A DNA stretch of 64,000 nt from an uncultured Roseibium sp. GTDB taxonomy: Bacteria; Pseudomonadota; Alphaproteobacteria; Rhizobiales; Stappiaceae. The DNA is taken from assembly GCF_947496995.1 (NCBI RefSeq), contig NZ_CANMFD010000004.1, positions 124,001 to 188,000 on the forward strand, given 5' to 3'. A program made the position numbers and the translations under genes. Shown here piece after piece: positions 53,283-62,968 of the stretch (the stretch's first letter is position 1; every line of letters starts with the position of its first letter). Under the pieces are notes generated by a model. That model searched no databases and was not told where the DNA came from. It saw only the letters and a program-made list of their open reading frames with translations.

Positions 53283-54248
53283 ATGATTCGAGTGTTTGGG
53301 GCAGGTCTTGCATGGATAGGCCTCCACGGAACCGCCGCGCTGGCCGTGAGTATATTCATCGGCCTTGCACTGCCGGCATTGTCCACCTTTTTGCGGCCCT
53401 ATCTGACCCTGGCCGTTTTCTGCCTCCTGACCCTGGCCTTCCTGCGGGTCGACAAGAACGCGATCAGGCTGCGTCTGCGCCGCCCCGCGCTTCTGGTTGC
53501 CGCACTCGTCTGGATGATGCTCGGCGCGCCTCTTCTGACCTGGCTGGCGATCGAAGCCTCCGGTCTCGCCGTCCTCGGTCCGGACGTCGTCCTGGCGCTG
53601 TTCATCTCCACCGCCGCCCCGCCGGTCATGGCTGCCCCCGCCTTCATCTATCTGCTCGGCCTGGACGCCACACTCAGCCTCGCGCTTTCCGTTGCAGCCC
53701 TGATCGTGACCCCGCTCACCGCGCCCTTCATCGGCGAGTTGATGCTGGGCCCTTCCCTGCCCCTGAGCGTTGGCGGACTGGCCGTGCAACTGTCCCTCCT
53801 GCTCAGTGGCGCTTTCCTCGTATCCGCCGCGTTCCGCAAACTGGCCGGTGCGGAGCGCCTTTCCCGCAGCAGCCTTCACATCAGCGGATTGAATGTGCTC
53901 CTGCTTCTGTTCTTTGCCATCGCGGCCATGGACGGTGTCGCGTTGAGTTTTCTGCAAAAGCCGGTGTTTACCCTCGGCCTCACCGCCCTCACCTTCGTAT
54001 TGGCGCTGCTGCAGATCGGGCTGACCCTGCTTGTTTTCGCCCCCGCCAGCCGCGAGGACGCCTATGCGATCGCGCATACCTGCGGAACCCGCAACATGGG
54101 CTTGATGGTGGCGGCATTCGGCGGCACGCTGCCGGAGTTCACCTGGCTGTGGTTCGCGGTCGGCCAGTTCCCGATCTACATGCTGCCGATGCTTCTCAAG
54201 CCCTTCGTGCGCGTTTTTTGCCGGCTGAACAGCAAAAGTGTGACGTAG
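53283..54248 (+). CDS. BASS family (bile acid:sodium symporter-like) transporter
   Basis: The 321-aa protein has about nine to ten membrane helices. GTRNMGLMVAAFGG near residue 270 resembles the conserved crossover region of BASS sodium-dependent transporters. It stands alone between the DadA-like gene and the DUF2259 gene. The substrate is unknown; organic anions are typical for the family. Confidence 0.75.
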   Translation: MIRVFGAGLAWIGLHGTAALAVSIFIGLALPALSTFLRPYLTLAVFCLLTLAFLRVDKNAIRLRLRRPALLVAALVWMMLGAPLLTWLAIEASGLAVLGPDVVLALFISTAAPPVMAAPAFIYLLGLDATLSLALSVAALIVTPLTAPFIGELMLGPSLPLSVGGLAVQLSLLLSGAFLVSAAFRKLAGAERLSRSSLHISGLNVLLLLFFAIAAMDGVALSFLQKPVFTLGLTALTFVLALLQIGLTLLVFAPASREDAYAIAHTCGTRNMGLMVAAFGGTLPEFTWLWFAVGQFPIYMLPMLLKPFVRVFCRLNSKSVT

Positions 54249-54327
54249 CCGGCCTGATAATCCTGCCAGTCATGCTTAGTTTCCGGAAATCGAATTCGAA
54301 CGTCTCTTGATTTCCAAGGAGCCCGTG

Positions 54328-55113
54328 ATGCCCCAGCTTCAACCAGGACTGAGCCTGCTTTTCCCGGCAGCACTGCACTGCCTGTTGGTTCTCCTCGCCA
54401 TTCCCCTCCTCGCACCAGCCGCCATGGCCGGTGACACGGCAAAAGCCGAAATCCTCGGCTTTTCAGAAGACGGCGCCTATTTCGCCTTCGAGCAATACGG
54501 GATCCAGGACGGCTCCGGCTTTCCCTATTCGGAGATCTTCGTGCTCGATGTCGCCAATGACAGCTGGGTAAAACCCTCGCCCTTCCTTCTGCGCAACCAG
54601 AACGAAGACGAAATCGAAGCCGGCGGCGTCTTCGACCCGGATGCCCTGGTGACAGCCGTGCGCACGGAAAACCGCGAAAAGGCACAGCAGCTTCTGCAGA
54701 CGACCCGGATTGCCGGAAAGGGCCTGACGGCAGGCCACAATCCCCGCACGGAACTCAATTCCGACCCGTTCCGGATGGTCGTCGCACCACGCGATTTCTT
54801 CCGCCCCGGCCAGGACGAGCTGGAATTGAACCTGAACGAATACCTGATGACCTCGGACAGATGCGCTGGTCTCAAGATCGACGATACGCGCGGCTTCCGA
54901 TTGACCATGACCTACAAGGGCCAGACGCGTGTCCTCAACCAGGACACCAGCCTGCCCGAAAGCCGCGGATGCCCGCTCGCCTATCGCGTCGAGCGCATCA
55001 TCACCCATTTCCCGGAAGATGGACCGCCGGTCTACGCGGTCCTGATCCAGATGGACACCCACGGCTTCGAAGGCCCCGACCGGCGCTATCTGGCGATTAC
55101 GGGGCGGCTCTGA
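54328..55113 (+). CDS. DUF2259 family secreted protein
   Basis: The 261-aa protein has a signal peptide (to about residue 33, ending PAAMA before GDTAKAE). The body starts ILGFSEDGAYFAFEQYGIQD and GSGFPYSEIFVLDVANDSWV, a match to DUF2259 proteins, which are periplasmic or secreted with no known function. AAGGAG with a 6-base gap supports ATG 54328 instead of upstream starts. The stop is 12 bp from the convergent XRE gene stop. Confidence 0.85.
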   Translation: MPQLQPGLSLLFPAALHCLLVLLAIPLLAPAAMAGDTAKAEILGFSEDGAYFAFEQYGIQDGSGFPYSEIFVLDVANDSWVKPSPFLLRNQNEDEIEAGGVFDPDALVTAVRTENREKAQQLLQTTRIAGKGLTAGHNPRTELNSDPFRMVVAPRDFFRPGQDELELNLNEYLMTSDRCAGLKIDDTRGFRLTMTYKGQTRVLNQDTSLPESRGCPLAYRVERIITHFPEDGPPVYAVLIQMDTHGFEGPDRRYLAITGRL

Positions 55114-55125
55114 TCGAAAAAGACA

Positions 55126-55968
55126 TCAAGCATGGGGAGGCTTGTCGAGAAGGCGGATTGCGGCGGCGGTTTCGGCATTCGCCGGAAAGAACGCCTCGAT
55201 TGCAAGCTCAGACAGCGTAATATCCTGCGCGGTGCCGAAAATGGTCGTGGTGCTCAAGAACTCCAGCACACCATGCTCGCTTGAGAGCTGCAACGGCACC
55301 GCGACACCGCCGTAGGCTTCGCTATCGATGCGGGTTGAAGGCCGCGCATCGACCGGGACCGGATAGGACTTCAACTCCTCCATCAGGCCAAAGAGTATCT
55401 GGTCCGCGGAGACCTCCGCCTGATGTGCGAGACGGACGAGAATGTGGGTCCGCCATTCCCGAAAATTGACAATCCGTGAAGCAAGTCCCTGCGGGTGCAG
55501 GCTGACACGCAGTGCATTTACGGGCGGCTGTAGAAGCTTCGGGTCGATACCCGCCAGAAAGATCTCGACGGCCCTGTTTGCAAAAACCATGGTCCAGTGA
55601 CGGTCGACGGCAAGGGCCGGATGTGGTTCGTATCCCGCCAGGATCTGCCGGACAACGGCGCCTGCCGCCTCCAGCGCGGCATCGTCCAGGGAGCGTTCGC
55701 TGTAGACCGGGGCGAACCCCGCGGCCGTCAGCAGCCGGTTCTGCTCGCGCAAGGGCACTGCCAATCGTTCGGCGAGACGCAGAACCATGTCCCGGCTGGG
55801 CATCGAACGGCCCGATTCCACGAAACTCAGATGCCGCTGGGAAATCCCCGCATCCAGCGCGAGATCGAGTTGGCTGCGGCGGCGTCTCGAGCGCCAATCG
55901 CGCAGCATTTGCCCGACGGTTGCAGCACCGCCGCCGCCGGCGGGTTCAGGAAACGTGTGTCCGGTCAT
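55126..55968 (-). CDS. XRE family regulator with MmyB-like ligand-binding domain
   Basis: The 280-aa protein has an N-terminal HTH_3 domain (about residues 18-75; RSQLDLALDAGISQRHLSFV, with [15 protein letters not shown]) and a C-terminal MmyB-like region (about 105-265, HWTMVFANRAVEIFLAG). MmyB-type regulators may bind lipid-like ligands. It is divergent from a small membrane protein gene, with a palindrome in between, and probably controls it. Confidence 0.9.
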   Translation of the reverse strand: MTGHTFPEPAGGGGAATVGQMLRDWRSRRRRSQLDLALDAGISQRHLSFVESGRSMPSRDMVLRLAERLAVPLREQNRLLTAAGFAPVYSERSLDDAALEAAGAVVRQILAGYEPHPALAVDRHWTMVFANRAVEIFLAGIDPKLLQPPVNALRVSLHPQGLASRIVNFREWRTHILVRLAHQAEVSADQILFGLMEELKSYPVPVDARPSTRIDSEAYGGVAVPLQLSSEHGVLEFLSTTTIFGTAQDITLSELAIEAFFPANAETAAAIRLLDKPPHA

Positions 55969-56002
55969 GGGTCCAGCCTACAGGACGTTTCGTGGCGATC
56001 CT

Positions 56003-56019
56003 ATTACCTGCGACGTAAT
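56003..56019. promoter_or_regulatory. Candidate XRE operator
   Basis: ATTAC (56003-56007) and GTAAT (56015-56019) form a perfect 5-bp inverted pair with 7 bases between, in the divergent gap of the XRE and membrane protein genes, 35 bases from the XRE start. Confidence 0.5.
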
Positions 56020-56096
56020 CGACCTCATTCCCGCAACCGGCGAGGATGCGGGCAATCGACGGCAAGTCGCCGTCTGAAAACCCGAAAGGAAGTCCA

Positions 56097-56480
56097 ATGC
56101 CCTCTCTGAAACTGCTTCTTGCTTTCGATGCCCTGACCTGCGCCGTCATGGCCATTGTCCTTATCGCCGGTGCGCCGCTGCTTGAAACGGTCACCGGAAT
56201 TCCGCAAATGCTTTCGCTCGGTGCCGGGGTGCTGCTGATCCCTTCGGCTTTCTTCATTGGGCTCGTCGCCATGCGCTTCTCCTCCCTGGTGCCCGCCGTG
56301 ATGCTGGTCATAGCCGGAAACGGCGCATGGGTTGCGGCAAGCCTCGTCATCGTCGCCGCCGGGCTCACTGCACCCAACAGCCTTGGCGTTGCATTCATCC
56401 TCGTTCAGGCCGCAGCCGTCACGCTGCTCACCTTGCTTGAATTCAGCGCCCTGCGTTCAATCCGGCCACAACTGTCCTGA
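56097..56480 (+). CDS. Small four-helix membrane protein
   Basis: The 127-aa product has four predicted transmembrane helices (starting near residues 6, 40, 62 and 93), with [19 protein letters not shown] at the start. AAAGGA at 56085-56090 supports ATG 56097; the frame is open to 56046. I do not recognise a named family. It is divergent from an XRE regulator, so it is probably its target. Confidence 0.8.
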   Translation: MPSLKLLLAFDALTCAVMAIVLIAGAPLLETVTGIPQMLSLGAGVLLIPSAFFIGLVAMRFSSLVPAVMLVIAGNGAWVAASLVIVAAGLTAPNSLGVAFILVQAAAVTLLTLLEFSALRSIRPQLS

Positions 56481-56679
56481 CAGGAGAATAGACGGAACTC
56501 CGGAGACTGCTTCCGAAAGACACCTTCTGATCGAGAGGGGAGCGAGGGCGGGTTGGAAACCCGCAAGGCGGCGGCAGTCCAGGTGTCCCTGGTCCGATAG
56601 TCTCAATGCGTTTTTCTTGCGCCTTTCGGTCAGGCATGTTAGCGGGCGGTTACTCTTTCAAGACCTTCCGGAGCCCCAG

Positions 56680-57351
56680 ATGACCCGCCCGCTCGCCATC
56701 GCCCCGTCCATCCTTGCCTCCGACTTTTCAAAGCTTGGCCAGGAAGTCCGTGATGTGGTGGAGGCCGGTGCGGACTGGATCCATCTGGACGTCATGGACG
56801 GGCATTTCGTCCCCAACATCACCTTCGGCCCGGATGTGATTGCAAAGCTGCGCCCGCACACCGACAGGATTTTCGACACCCATTTGATGATCGCGCCCTG
56901 CGATCCTTATCTCGAAGCCTTCGCCAGGGCCGGGTCCGACATCATCACGGTGCATGCCGAAGCCGGGCCGCATCTCGACCGCTCGCTGCAGGCCATCCGC
57001 AATCTGGGCAAGAAGGCCGGCGTCTCCCTGAACCCGTCGACACCGGAAAGCGTCATCGAATACGTGCTCGACCGGCTGGACCTGGTCCTGGTCATGACCG
57101 TCAATCCGGGTTTCGGCGGACAGAAGTTCATTCACGCCATGGTGGAAAAGACCCGCCGCATCAAGGCGATGATCGGCGACCGGCCGATCGACCTGCAGAT
57201 CGACGGCGGCGTCACCCCGGACACCGCCCCCCTGGTTGCCGCAGCAGGCGCCAATGTGCTCGTCGCCGGTTCGGCGATCTTCAAGGGCGAAACCATCGAG
57301 AGCTACAAAACCAATATCTCGGCGATCCGGCAGGCCGCGGAAAACGCCTGA
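56680..57351 (+). CDS. rpe: Ribulose-phosphate 3-epimerase
   Basis: The 223-aa TIM barrel enzyme of the pentose phosphate pathway interconverts ribulose-5-phosphate and xylulose-5-phosphate. Family motifs are clear: [16 protein letters not shown] at the start, [33 protein letters not shown] and QIDGGV. Metal-binding His and Asp are in the second and third motifs. The frame is open to 56332, but [16 protein letters not shown] marks the real start. It is a normal-length housekeeping gene. Confidence 0.97.
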   Translation: MTRPLAIAPSILASDFSKLGQEVRDVVEAGADWIHLDVMDGHFVPNITFGPDVIAKLRPHTDRIFDTHLMIAPCDPYLEAFARAGSDIITVHAEAGPHLDRSLQAIRNLGKKAGVSLNPSTPESVIEYVLDRLDLVLVMTVNPGFGGQKFIHAMVEKTRRIKAMIGDRPIDLQIDGGVTPDTAPLVAAAGANVLVAGSAIFKGETIESYKTNISAIRQAAENA

Positions 57352-57540
57352 CCGGCGTCTGCTGCCAGTCCGTCGAGGCCGCCGATTCGCGCTTTCCAAG
57401 GTAGCGGTTCGTTTCTGGCGGGCGGGGTTGTTTCCGTTTTCTTCATGCTGAGCGTTCCCCCGAACGCGCATGTGTTCAGTATTTCCCACAAGACATTCCT
57501 TCGGTTAGGGTAATTGCGACAAATACCGGGGGGATTCGTC

Positions 57541-59142
57541 TTGGCGCATATGCAACGCAATATCGGGCTGCTGGGCCTTACCTTCATCGCCATCAGCGGC
57601 ATTCTGGGGTCGGGCTGGCTGTTCGCGCCGCTACTCGCGGCGCAGGCTGCCGGGCCCTCCGCGCTGATAGCCTGGGCGATCGGCGGCATTGCCATATTGC
57701 TGCTCGCGGCCACTTTTGCCGAAATCGCCGCCATTTTGCCGGTTGCCGGCGGCATCGGCCGGGTGCCGCATTTTTCGCACGGGTCGGTGGTGTCCATGGC
57801 CATGGGCTGGACCGCCTGGATCGGCTACAACACCACCGCCACCATCGAGGTGGAAGCGGTGCTGCGCTATTCGAAAAGCCTGGCGCCCTGGCTCTACAGC
57901 GATGCCGGCCATCTGAGCACCGCCGGACTCGGTGTCGCCTGCATCCTTCTGGCGGTCTTCACCGTATTCAATGCCTTCGGCGTAAAATTGTTCGCGCGGA
58001 TCAACACGGCCCTCACCTGGATCAAGATCCTCGTGCCCGGGCTGCTGGCCGTCGTCATCCTGACCTCGGAATTCCGCTTCACCAACTTCAGCGAGTATGG
58101 CGGTTTCGCTCCTGAAGGTCTCAAGGGCATCCTGTCGGCGATATCCACGGGCGGCGTGATCTTCGCCCTGATCGGCTTCCGCCATATCATCGACATGGCC
58201 GGAGAAGCCCGCAATCCCAAGGTCAACGTACCGCTTGCGCTGGTGATCAGCCTGGTCGTCTGCCTGGTGATTTACGGCGCCCTGCAGCTCGCCTTTCTCG
58301 GCGCACTCAGTGACAACGAGCTCAAGAACGGCTGGCCACAGCTGCATTTTTCGGGTGAACTCGGGCCCATGGCAGCTTTGGCAACCGCTGTCGGAGCGCT
58401 GTGGATCGTCAGCATACTCGACACCAGTGCCCGCATCTCCAGCTTCGCCTCCGGCCTGGTGTCTGTAGGCTCCAACGCCCGTCTCGGTCTCGCCATGGCG
58501 CAGAACGGGCTGTTCCCGAAATTCATCGAAACCCTGTCGGCCCGGGGCGTCCCGCTTTTTTCCCTGATCGTGAACTTTGTCGTCGCAGCCCTGTTCTTCG
58601 TGCTGCTGCCCTTCAAGGAAGTGATCGCCCTCAACACGTCCTCGATCGTCATGTCGTTCATTGTCGGCCCGGTCGCGGTTCTGGCTTTCCGGCATTTGCT
58701 CCCCGATGCCAAGCGGGCCTTTGTTTTGCCGGCAGCGCCCATCACCGGTTGCCTCGCCTTCATCGTCGCAACGCTGATCATCTACTGGAGCGGCTGGGAC
58801 ACAATGCTGCATCTGGGTCTTTGCCTTGCCGCCGGCTTCGTGCTGATGCTCTACCGCAACTGGCAGGGTGGTTTCGACAGCCTGGATTGGCGCGAGGCAG
58901 CGTGGCTCGTGCCTTTTCTTGCCGGGATCGTGCTTCTGTCCTGGCTCGGGTCTTTCGGCGGCGGATCAGGTATCATCCCCGTCGGGCCTGATATTCCCAT
59001 CGTCGCCGTGCTGGCGACAGGCGTTTATGTGTTCGCCGTCCGCCTCCGTCTGAACAAGGAAAAATTCGAACGCTACATGGCCGAGGAAAAGATGGACGAG
59101 CAGATGGAATATGGCTCAAACGGCGACGGCCGCCCGGTTTAG
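57541..59142 (+). CDS. APC superfamily amino acid permease
   Basis: The 533-aa protein has about twelve membrane helices. The opening IGLLGLTFIAISGILGSGWL carries the glycine-rich unwound helix typical of APC transporters. The start is a TTG (57541), preceded by GGGGGGA at a 6-base distance; ATG 57550 would be too far from that site. The long C-terminal tail (about residues 500-533) is charged. The substrate is not clear; amino acids or polyamines are usual. Confidence 0.88.
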   Translation: MAHMQRNIGLLGLTFIAISGILGSGWLFAPLLAAQAAGPSALIAWAIGGIAILLLAATFAEIAAILPVAGGIGRVPHFSHGSVVSMAMGWTAWIGYNTTATIEVEAVLRYSKSLAPWLYSDAGHLSTAGLGVACILLAVFTVFNAFGVKLFARINTALTWIKILVPGLLAVVILTSEFRFTNFSEYGGFAPEGLKGILSAISTGGVIFALIGFRHIIDMAGEARNPKVNVPLALVISLVVCLVIYGALQLAFLGALSDNELKNGWPQLHFSGELGPMAALATAVGALWIVSILDTSARISSFASGLVSVGSNARLGLAMAQNGLFPKFIETLSARGVPLFSLIVNFVVAALFFVLLPFKEVIALNTSSIVMSFIVGPVAVLAFRHLLPDAKRAFVLPAAPITGCLAFIVATLIIYWSGWDTMLHLGLCLAAGFVLMLYRNWQGGFDSLDWREAAWLVPFLAGIVLLSWLGSFGGGSGIIPVGPDIPIVAVLATGVYVFAVRLRLNKEKFERYMAEEKMDEQMEYGSNGDGRPV

Positions 59143-59242
59143 AGCGTGCCGCGTTCAAGCGGATCACGGGTTCGGGCGTTTTCCGGAATTCAAGTCAACG
59201 CGACATGCCTTTAAGGACCGCCGCGCAACTCAGGTACTTGTC

Positions 59243-59281
59243 ACCGTGGCCGCCACGCCGATTGAGCCGGGCGGCCACGGT
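59243..59281. terminator. Hairpin between convergent permease and secreted protein genes
   Basis: ACCGTGGCCGCC (59243-59254) pairs perfectly with GGCGGCCACGGT (59270-59281) around 15 bases. It sits in the convergent gap, but no clear T-run follows. Confidence 0.55.
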
Positions 59282-59289
59282 GGAAACAA

Positions 59290-59634
59290 TCACGGCAGCT
59301 GGGTCAGACTGTCCAGCGTGAGGACGCCGTCCAGCTCGAAGAATTTTGCCAGAATGCCCTTGTCGTAAAGATCGTCGCCCTCTTCCCACTCCGGGTCATA
59401 CTGGCAGCCGACATAGACATGGTTGGGATTGTCCCCGTCGATATCCGGATCGTAGCTGAGTGACCAGACCGGCCTGGTGTCACACGCTCCGAGACTGGAA
59501 ATGGCGGCGCTGAGCCCGGCGGCACCCGAGGGAGAGGCCATGAACCTCCCGAAATCGACATCCGCCGCAAGGACAGGCGCAGTATTAAACGCAATCATCA
59601 GCATTGCCGTACAAGCAATTGATTTACCGGACAT
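59290..59634 (-). CDS. Small secreted protein of unknown function
   Basis: The 114-aa protein has a signal peptide (residues 1-24, ending PVLAA before DVDFG). The mature part is acidic, with two cysteines (LGACDTRPV; YVGCQYDPE) that could form a disulfide. TTGGAGT lies upstream of the ATG. I do not recognise the family. It is upstream of nothing on its strand and converges on the permease gene. Confidence 0.75.
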   Translation of the reverse strand: MSGKSIACTAMLMIAFNTAPVLAADVDFGRFMASPSGAAGLSAAISSLGACDTRPVWSLSYDPDIDGDNPNHVYVGCQYDPEWEEGDDLYDKGILAKFFELDGVLTLDSLTQLP

Positions 59635-59730
59635 TCACAACTCCAATCAGGGAAGGTAAAACGCAATCGTCACGGTCAAATCTGCATGCCAAAATTCAAA
59701 AAAGAATGAACCGGCGGCACCCAGGCAAGA

Positions 59731-60213
59731 TCAGCTGAGAATACGCCCGGGATTGCCGGCGGACTTCCGGCATTCAAGCCGCTCCGCCAATCCGGCGGGA
59801 TAGAGTTCGAGCCCCCTGGCAGCGAGTTCGTCCAGCGAGATCCATTTCGCCGTACCGTCCGTTTCATCGCTGTCCTTGAAAGCGAAACTCTCCTTTTTGT
59901 AAAAGCTGGAATCCGTGAAATGGGCGTGGCAGAAAAACACGATTTCATGGCCCGCGACGCCATGATGCTCATAGATGTTTTCCATCACGAAATGGTTGTC
60001 GAGCAAGGAGATCCGGGCACCGAGTTCTTCCAGGAACTCCCGCTGCAGGGCGTCGCGCCAGGGTTCGGCGAATTCGACCGTTCCGCCCAGCGGGCGCATC
60101 CCGGTCACCCGGCCGCTGTCATCGTGAATATCGGTGAGAAGCAGGGCATCGTCCTGCCAGATCAGGGCGAGCGCTTTCACCGTTATGGTGTTTGCAGGGC
60201 GCCAGAGCTTCAT
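59731..60213 (-). CDS. NUDIX hydrolase
   Basis: The 160-aa protein has a complete NUDIX box at residues 43-65 (starts GGTVEF, ends REFLEELG, matching GX5EX7REUXEEXGU). Members cleave nucleoside diphosphates linked to another group. The open frame starts at a GTG 60225, but GGAG 6 bases before ATG 60213 favours the shorter form (MKLWRPANTITV). It is divergent from purB. Confidence 0.92.
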   Translation of the reverse strand: MKLWRPANTITVKALALIWQDDALLLTDIHDDSGRVTGMRPLGGTVEFAEPWRDALQREFLEELGARISLLDNHFVMENIYEHHGVAGHEIVFFCHAHFTDSSFYKKESFAFKDSDETDGTAKWISLDELAARGLELYPAGLAERLECRKSAGNPGRILS

Positions 60214-60370
60214 CGCGGTCTCCACTGGACGGACTTGGGGCAGGACTTGCCATAAAATTCACCTTGCAGGACCGCTCCGCAAGGAAAAACCGTTCAGCGC
60301 GCATTGAAGGGGCCCGCCCCCTCTGCTATTCCGCCTCCAGAAAAGAACATACGATAAGGTGCTTCCTCAG

Positions 60371-61699
60371 ATGATCCCGCGCTACTCCCGCCCTGACATG
60401 GTCTCCATCTGGTCGCCGGAAACGAAATTCCGCATCTGGTTCGAGATCGAGGCCCATGCCTGCGACGCGTTGGCGGACCTCGGCGTCATTCCAAAGGAAG
60501 CAGCAAAGACCATCTGGGAAAAAGGCGGCAACGCGACCTTCGACATCGAGCGCATCGATGAAATCGAACGCGAAACCAAGCACGACGTCATCGCTTTTCT
60601 GACCCATCTGTCCGAGATCGTCGGCCCCGATGCCCGCTTCGTTCACCAGGGCATGACCTCGTCGGACGTTCTGGACACATGCTTCAACGTGCAGCTGGTC
60701 AAGGCCACCGATCTTCTGCTTGCCGACATGGACGCGCTGCTGGCCGCGCTCAAGCGCCGGGCGATGGAGCACAAGGACACCGTCTGCATCGGCCGCTCCC
60801 ACGGCATCCACGCCGAGCCGGTCACCTTCGGCCTGAAGATGGCCGAGGCTTACGCGGAATTCGACCGCTGCAAGAAGCGCCTTCTGGCTGCCCGTGAGGA
60901 AATCGCCACCTGCGCCATTTCCGGCGCCGTCGGCACCTTCGCCAACATCGACCCGGCCGTCGAGGAACATGTCGCAAAGGCAATGGGCCTGCAGGCAGAG
61001 CCCGTCTCCACGCAGGTGATCCCGCGCGATCGCCACGCCATGTATTTCGCCACGCTCGGCGTCATCGCCTCCTCCATCGAGCGCGTGGCCACCGAAGTGC
61101 GCCACCTGCAACGCACCGAGGTTCTGGAAGCGGAGGAATTCTTCTCCAAGGGCCAGAAGGGCTCTTCGGCCATGCCGCACAAGCGCAATCCTGTGCTGAC
61201 CGAAAACCTCACCGGCCTGGCACGCATCGTGCGCGGGTTCTCCATCCCGGCCATGGAAAACGTCGCCCTCTGGCACGAACGCGATATTTCGCACTCCTCA
61301 GTCGAGCGCATGATCGGCCCGGACGCTACCGTCACCCTCGACTTCGCCCTGGTCCGGCTTACCGGCGTCATCGACAAGCTGATGGTGTATCCGGAGCGGA
61401 TGGTCGGCAACATGGACCGTCTCGGCGGCCTCGTGCACTCCCAGCGCATCCTGCTTGCCCTCACCCAGGCAGGCTCGTCGCGCGAGGATGCCTACCGGCT
61501 GGTCCAGCGCAACGCCATGAAGGTCTGGGACAGCTACCAGGTCGCCGGCGCCGCTTCTGTCGATTTCCTGAGCGAGCTGCTGGCCGACGAGGACGTGCGC
61601 AAGTATCTCTCCGAAGACGAAATCCGCGACCGCTTCGACCTCGGCTATCACACCAAGAATGTCGATGTGATTTTCAAGCGGGTGTTCGGGGAGGCCTGA
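60371..61699 (+). CDS. purB: Adenylosuccinate lyase
   Basis: The 442-aa enzyme catalyses two steps of purine synthesis: cleavage of SAICAR and of adenylosuccinate to fumarate. The fumarase/aspartase signature GSSAMPHKRNP lies near residue 268. The start MIPRYSRPDMVSIWSP is typical of the alphaproteobacterial form, and an upstream GTG (60359) is less likely. DUF4260 and phosphoesterase genes follow closely, but they are not purine genes. Confidence 0.97.
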   Translation: MIPRYSRPDMVSIWSPETKFRIWFEIEAHACDALADLGVIPKEAAKTIWEKGGNATFDIERIDEIERETKHDVIAFLTHLSEIVGPDARFVHQGMTSSDVLDTCFNVQLVKATDLLLADMDALLAALKRRAMEHKDTVCIGRSHGIHAEPVTFGLKMAEAYAEFDRCKKRLLAAREEIATCAISGAVGTFANIDPAVEEHVAKAMGLQAEPVSTQVIPRDRHAMYFATLGVIASSIERVATEVRHLQRTEVLEAEEFFSKGQKGSSAMPHKRNPVLTENLTGLARIVRGFSIPAMENVALWHERDISHSSVERMIGPDATVTLDFALVRLTGVIDKLMVYPERMVGNMDRLGGLVHSQRILLALTQAGSSREDAYRLVQRNAMKVWDSYQVAGAASVDFLSELLADEDVRKYLSEDEIRDRFDLGYHTKNVDVIFKRVFGEA

Positions 61700-61731
61700 G
61701 CGCCTTCCCCTGAGCAGCAGGAGAAGGACCG

Positions 61732-62139
61732 GTGAGCAGCGAAAAGTCTCTCCTGGCATGGCAGCGAATCGAGGCGCTGTTCGTGTTCTTGGGCATGCTT
61801 GTCCTCTATTACTGGAGCGCGGCTGACTGGTGGATGTTCCTGCTGCTGTTTCTGATCCCCGACCTGTCGATGCTGGGCTATCTCGCCGGTCCCCGGTTCG
61901 GTGCCTTTGCCTATAATCTTGCGCACGCTTATATCGGTCCGGCGCTGTTGCTTGGTGCGGGTGTACTCCTCACGGATTTCCTTCGGGCACCCTACGCATT
62001 TTGGGACTTCGCCCCGCTTGCCGTCATCTGGACCTCCCATATCGCCTTCGACCGGATTCTGGGCTACGGACTGAAAAGCCCGGAAGGCTTCGGGGTCACC
62101 CATCTCGGTTCCATCGGCCGCAAGGATAGCGAAACATGA
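61732..62139 (+). CDS. DUF4260 family membrane protein
   Basis: The 135-aa product starts at a GTG (61732) after AGAAGGA. It has three to four membrane helices, with DLSMLGYLAGPRFGAFAYNL and FDRILGYGLKSPEGF, as in DUF4260. The function is unknown. The gene overlaps the next start by 4 bp and follows purB by 32 bp. Confidence 0.85.
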   Translation: MSSEKSLLAWQRIEALFVFLGMLVLYYWSAADWWMFLLLFLIPDLSMLGYLAGPRFGAFAYNLAHAYIGPALLLGAGVLLTDFLRAPYAFWDFAPLAVIWTSHIAFDRILGYGLKSPEGFGVTHLGSIGRKDSET

Positions 62140-62885
62140 AAATTGCGGTCATTTCCGACATTCACGGCAATGTGCTGGCGCTTGAGGCGGTGATCGCCGA
62201 TCTCAAGACGGAGGCGCCGGATCTGATCGTCAATCTCGGCGACTGCGTTTCCGGCCCGCTCTGGCCGGAAGAAACCGCAGCGATCCTGCGTGAAACTGAC
62301 TGGCCGACCGTGCGCGGCAACCATGACCGTTTCGTTCTGGACGACCCCATCGAAAAGATGGGCCCCACCGACGCTTTCGCCGCCGAACGCCTGTCGCAGG
62401 AGAGCCTGGACTGGCTGCAAACCACGCAACCGACCATTAGGCTCGAGGACGATATTTTTCTTTGCCACGGAACGCCCGACAACGATGACCGCTATCTGAG
62501 TGAAAAGGTCGAAGGACCGAAAGGCCATCTGCCGGACGAGGACACGCTCCTACGCGACCTGAAAGGCGAGACGTCGCCCATCGTCTGCTGCGGCCATACG
62601 CATATTCCACGGCTCATCCGGCTTCAGGAAACCGGTCAGATCGTGCTGAACCCCGGCAGCGTCGGCCTTCCCTCCTATGAAGACGACCACCCCTTGCGGC
62701 ATGTCATGGAGACCGGCAGTCCGCACGCCCGCTACGCGCTGATGACAAACAACGGCGGGGCCTGGAACTTCCAGCACAAGATGCTCTCCTACGACTGGGA
62801 TGCCGCCAGCCAGGCGGCGCTGGAAAACGGCCGCCCCGGCTGGGCACGGGCGCTGAAACACGGCTTCTACGGACCGCTTTCCTGA
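62136..62885 (+). CDS. Metallophosphoesterase, YfcE/MJ0936-like
   Basis: The 249-aa protein has the calcineurin-like metal site: SDIHGN (near residue 7), GDCVSGP, GNHDR, CHGTPDND and GHTHIPR, in order. These are the DxH, GD, GNHD and GHTH motifs of binuclear phosphoesterases. It may act on phosphodiesters or nucleotides. It is coupled to the DUF4260 gene. Confidence 0.9.
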   Translation: MKIAVISDIHGNVLALEAVIADLKTEAPDLIVNLGDCVSGPLWPEETAAILRETDWPTVRGNHDRFVLDDPIEKMGPTDAFAAERLSQESLDWLQTTQPTIRLEDDIFLCHGTPDNDDRYLSEKVEGPKGHLPDEDTLLRDLKGETSPIVCCGHTHIPRLIRLQETGQIVLNPGSVGLPSYEDDHPLRHVMETGSPHARYALMTNNGGAWNFQHKMLSYDWDAASQAALENGRPGWARALKHGFYGPLS

Positions 62886-62968
62886 CTGCAAACTTGCGGC
62901 TAGCTGGCAATACCGGGGAACCGGCGTGCGTGAGTAGCGTTTCCATCTGACAAGACATGGAGACACTC

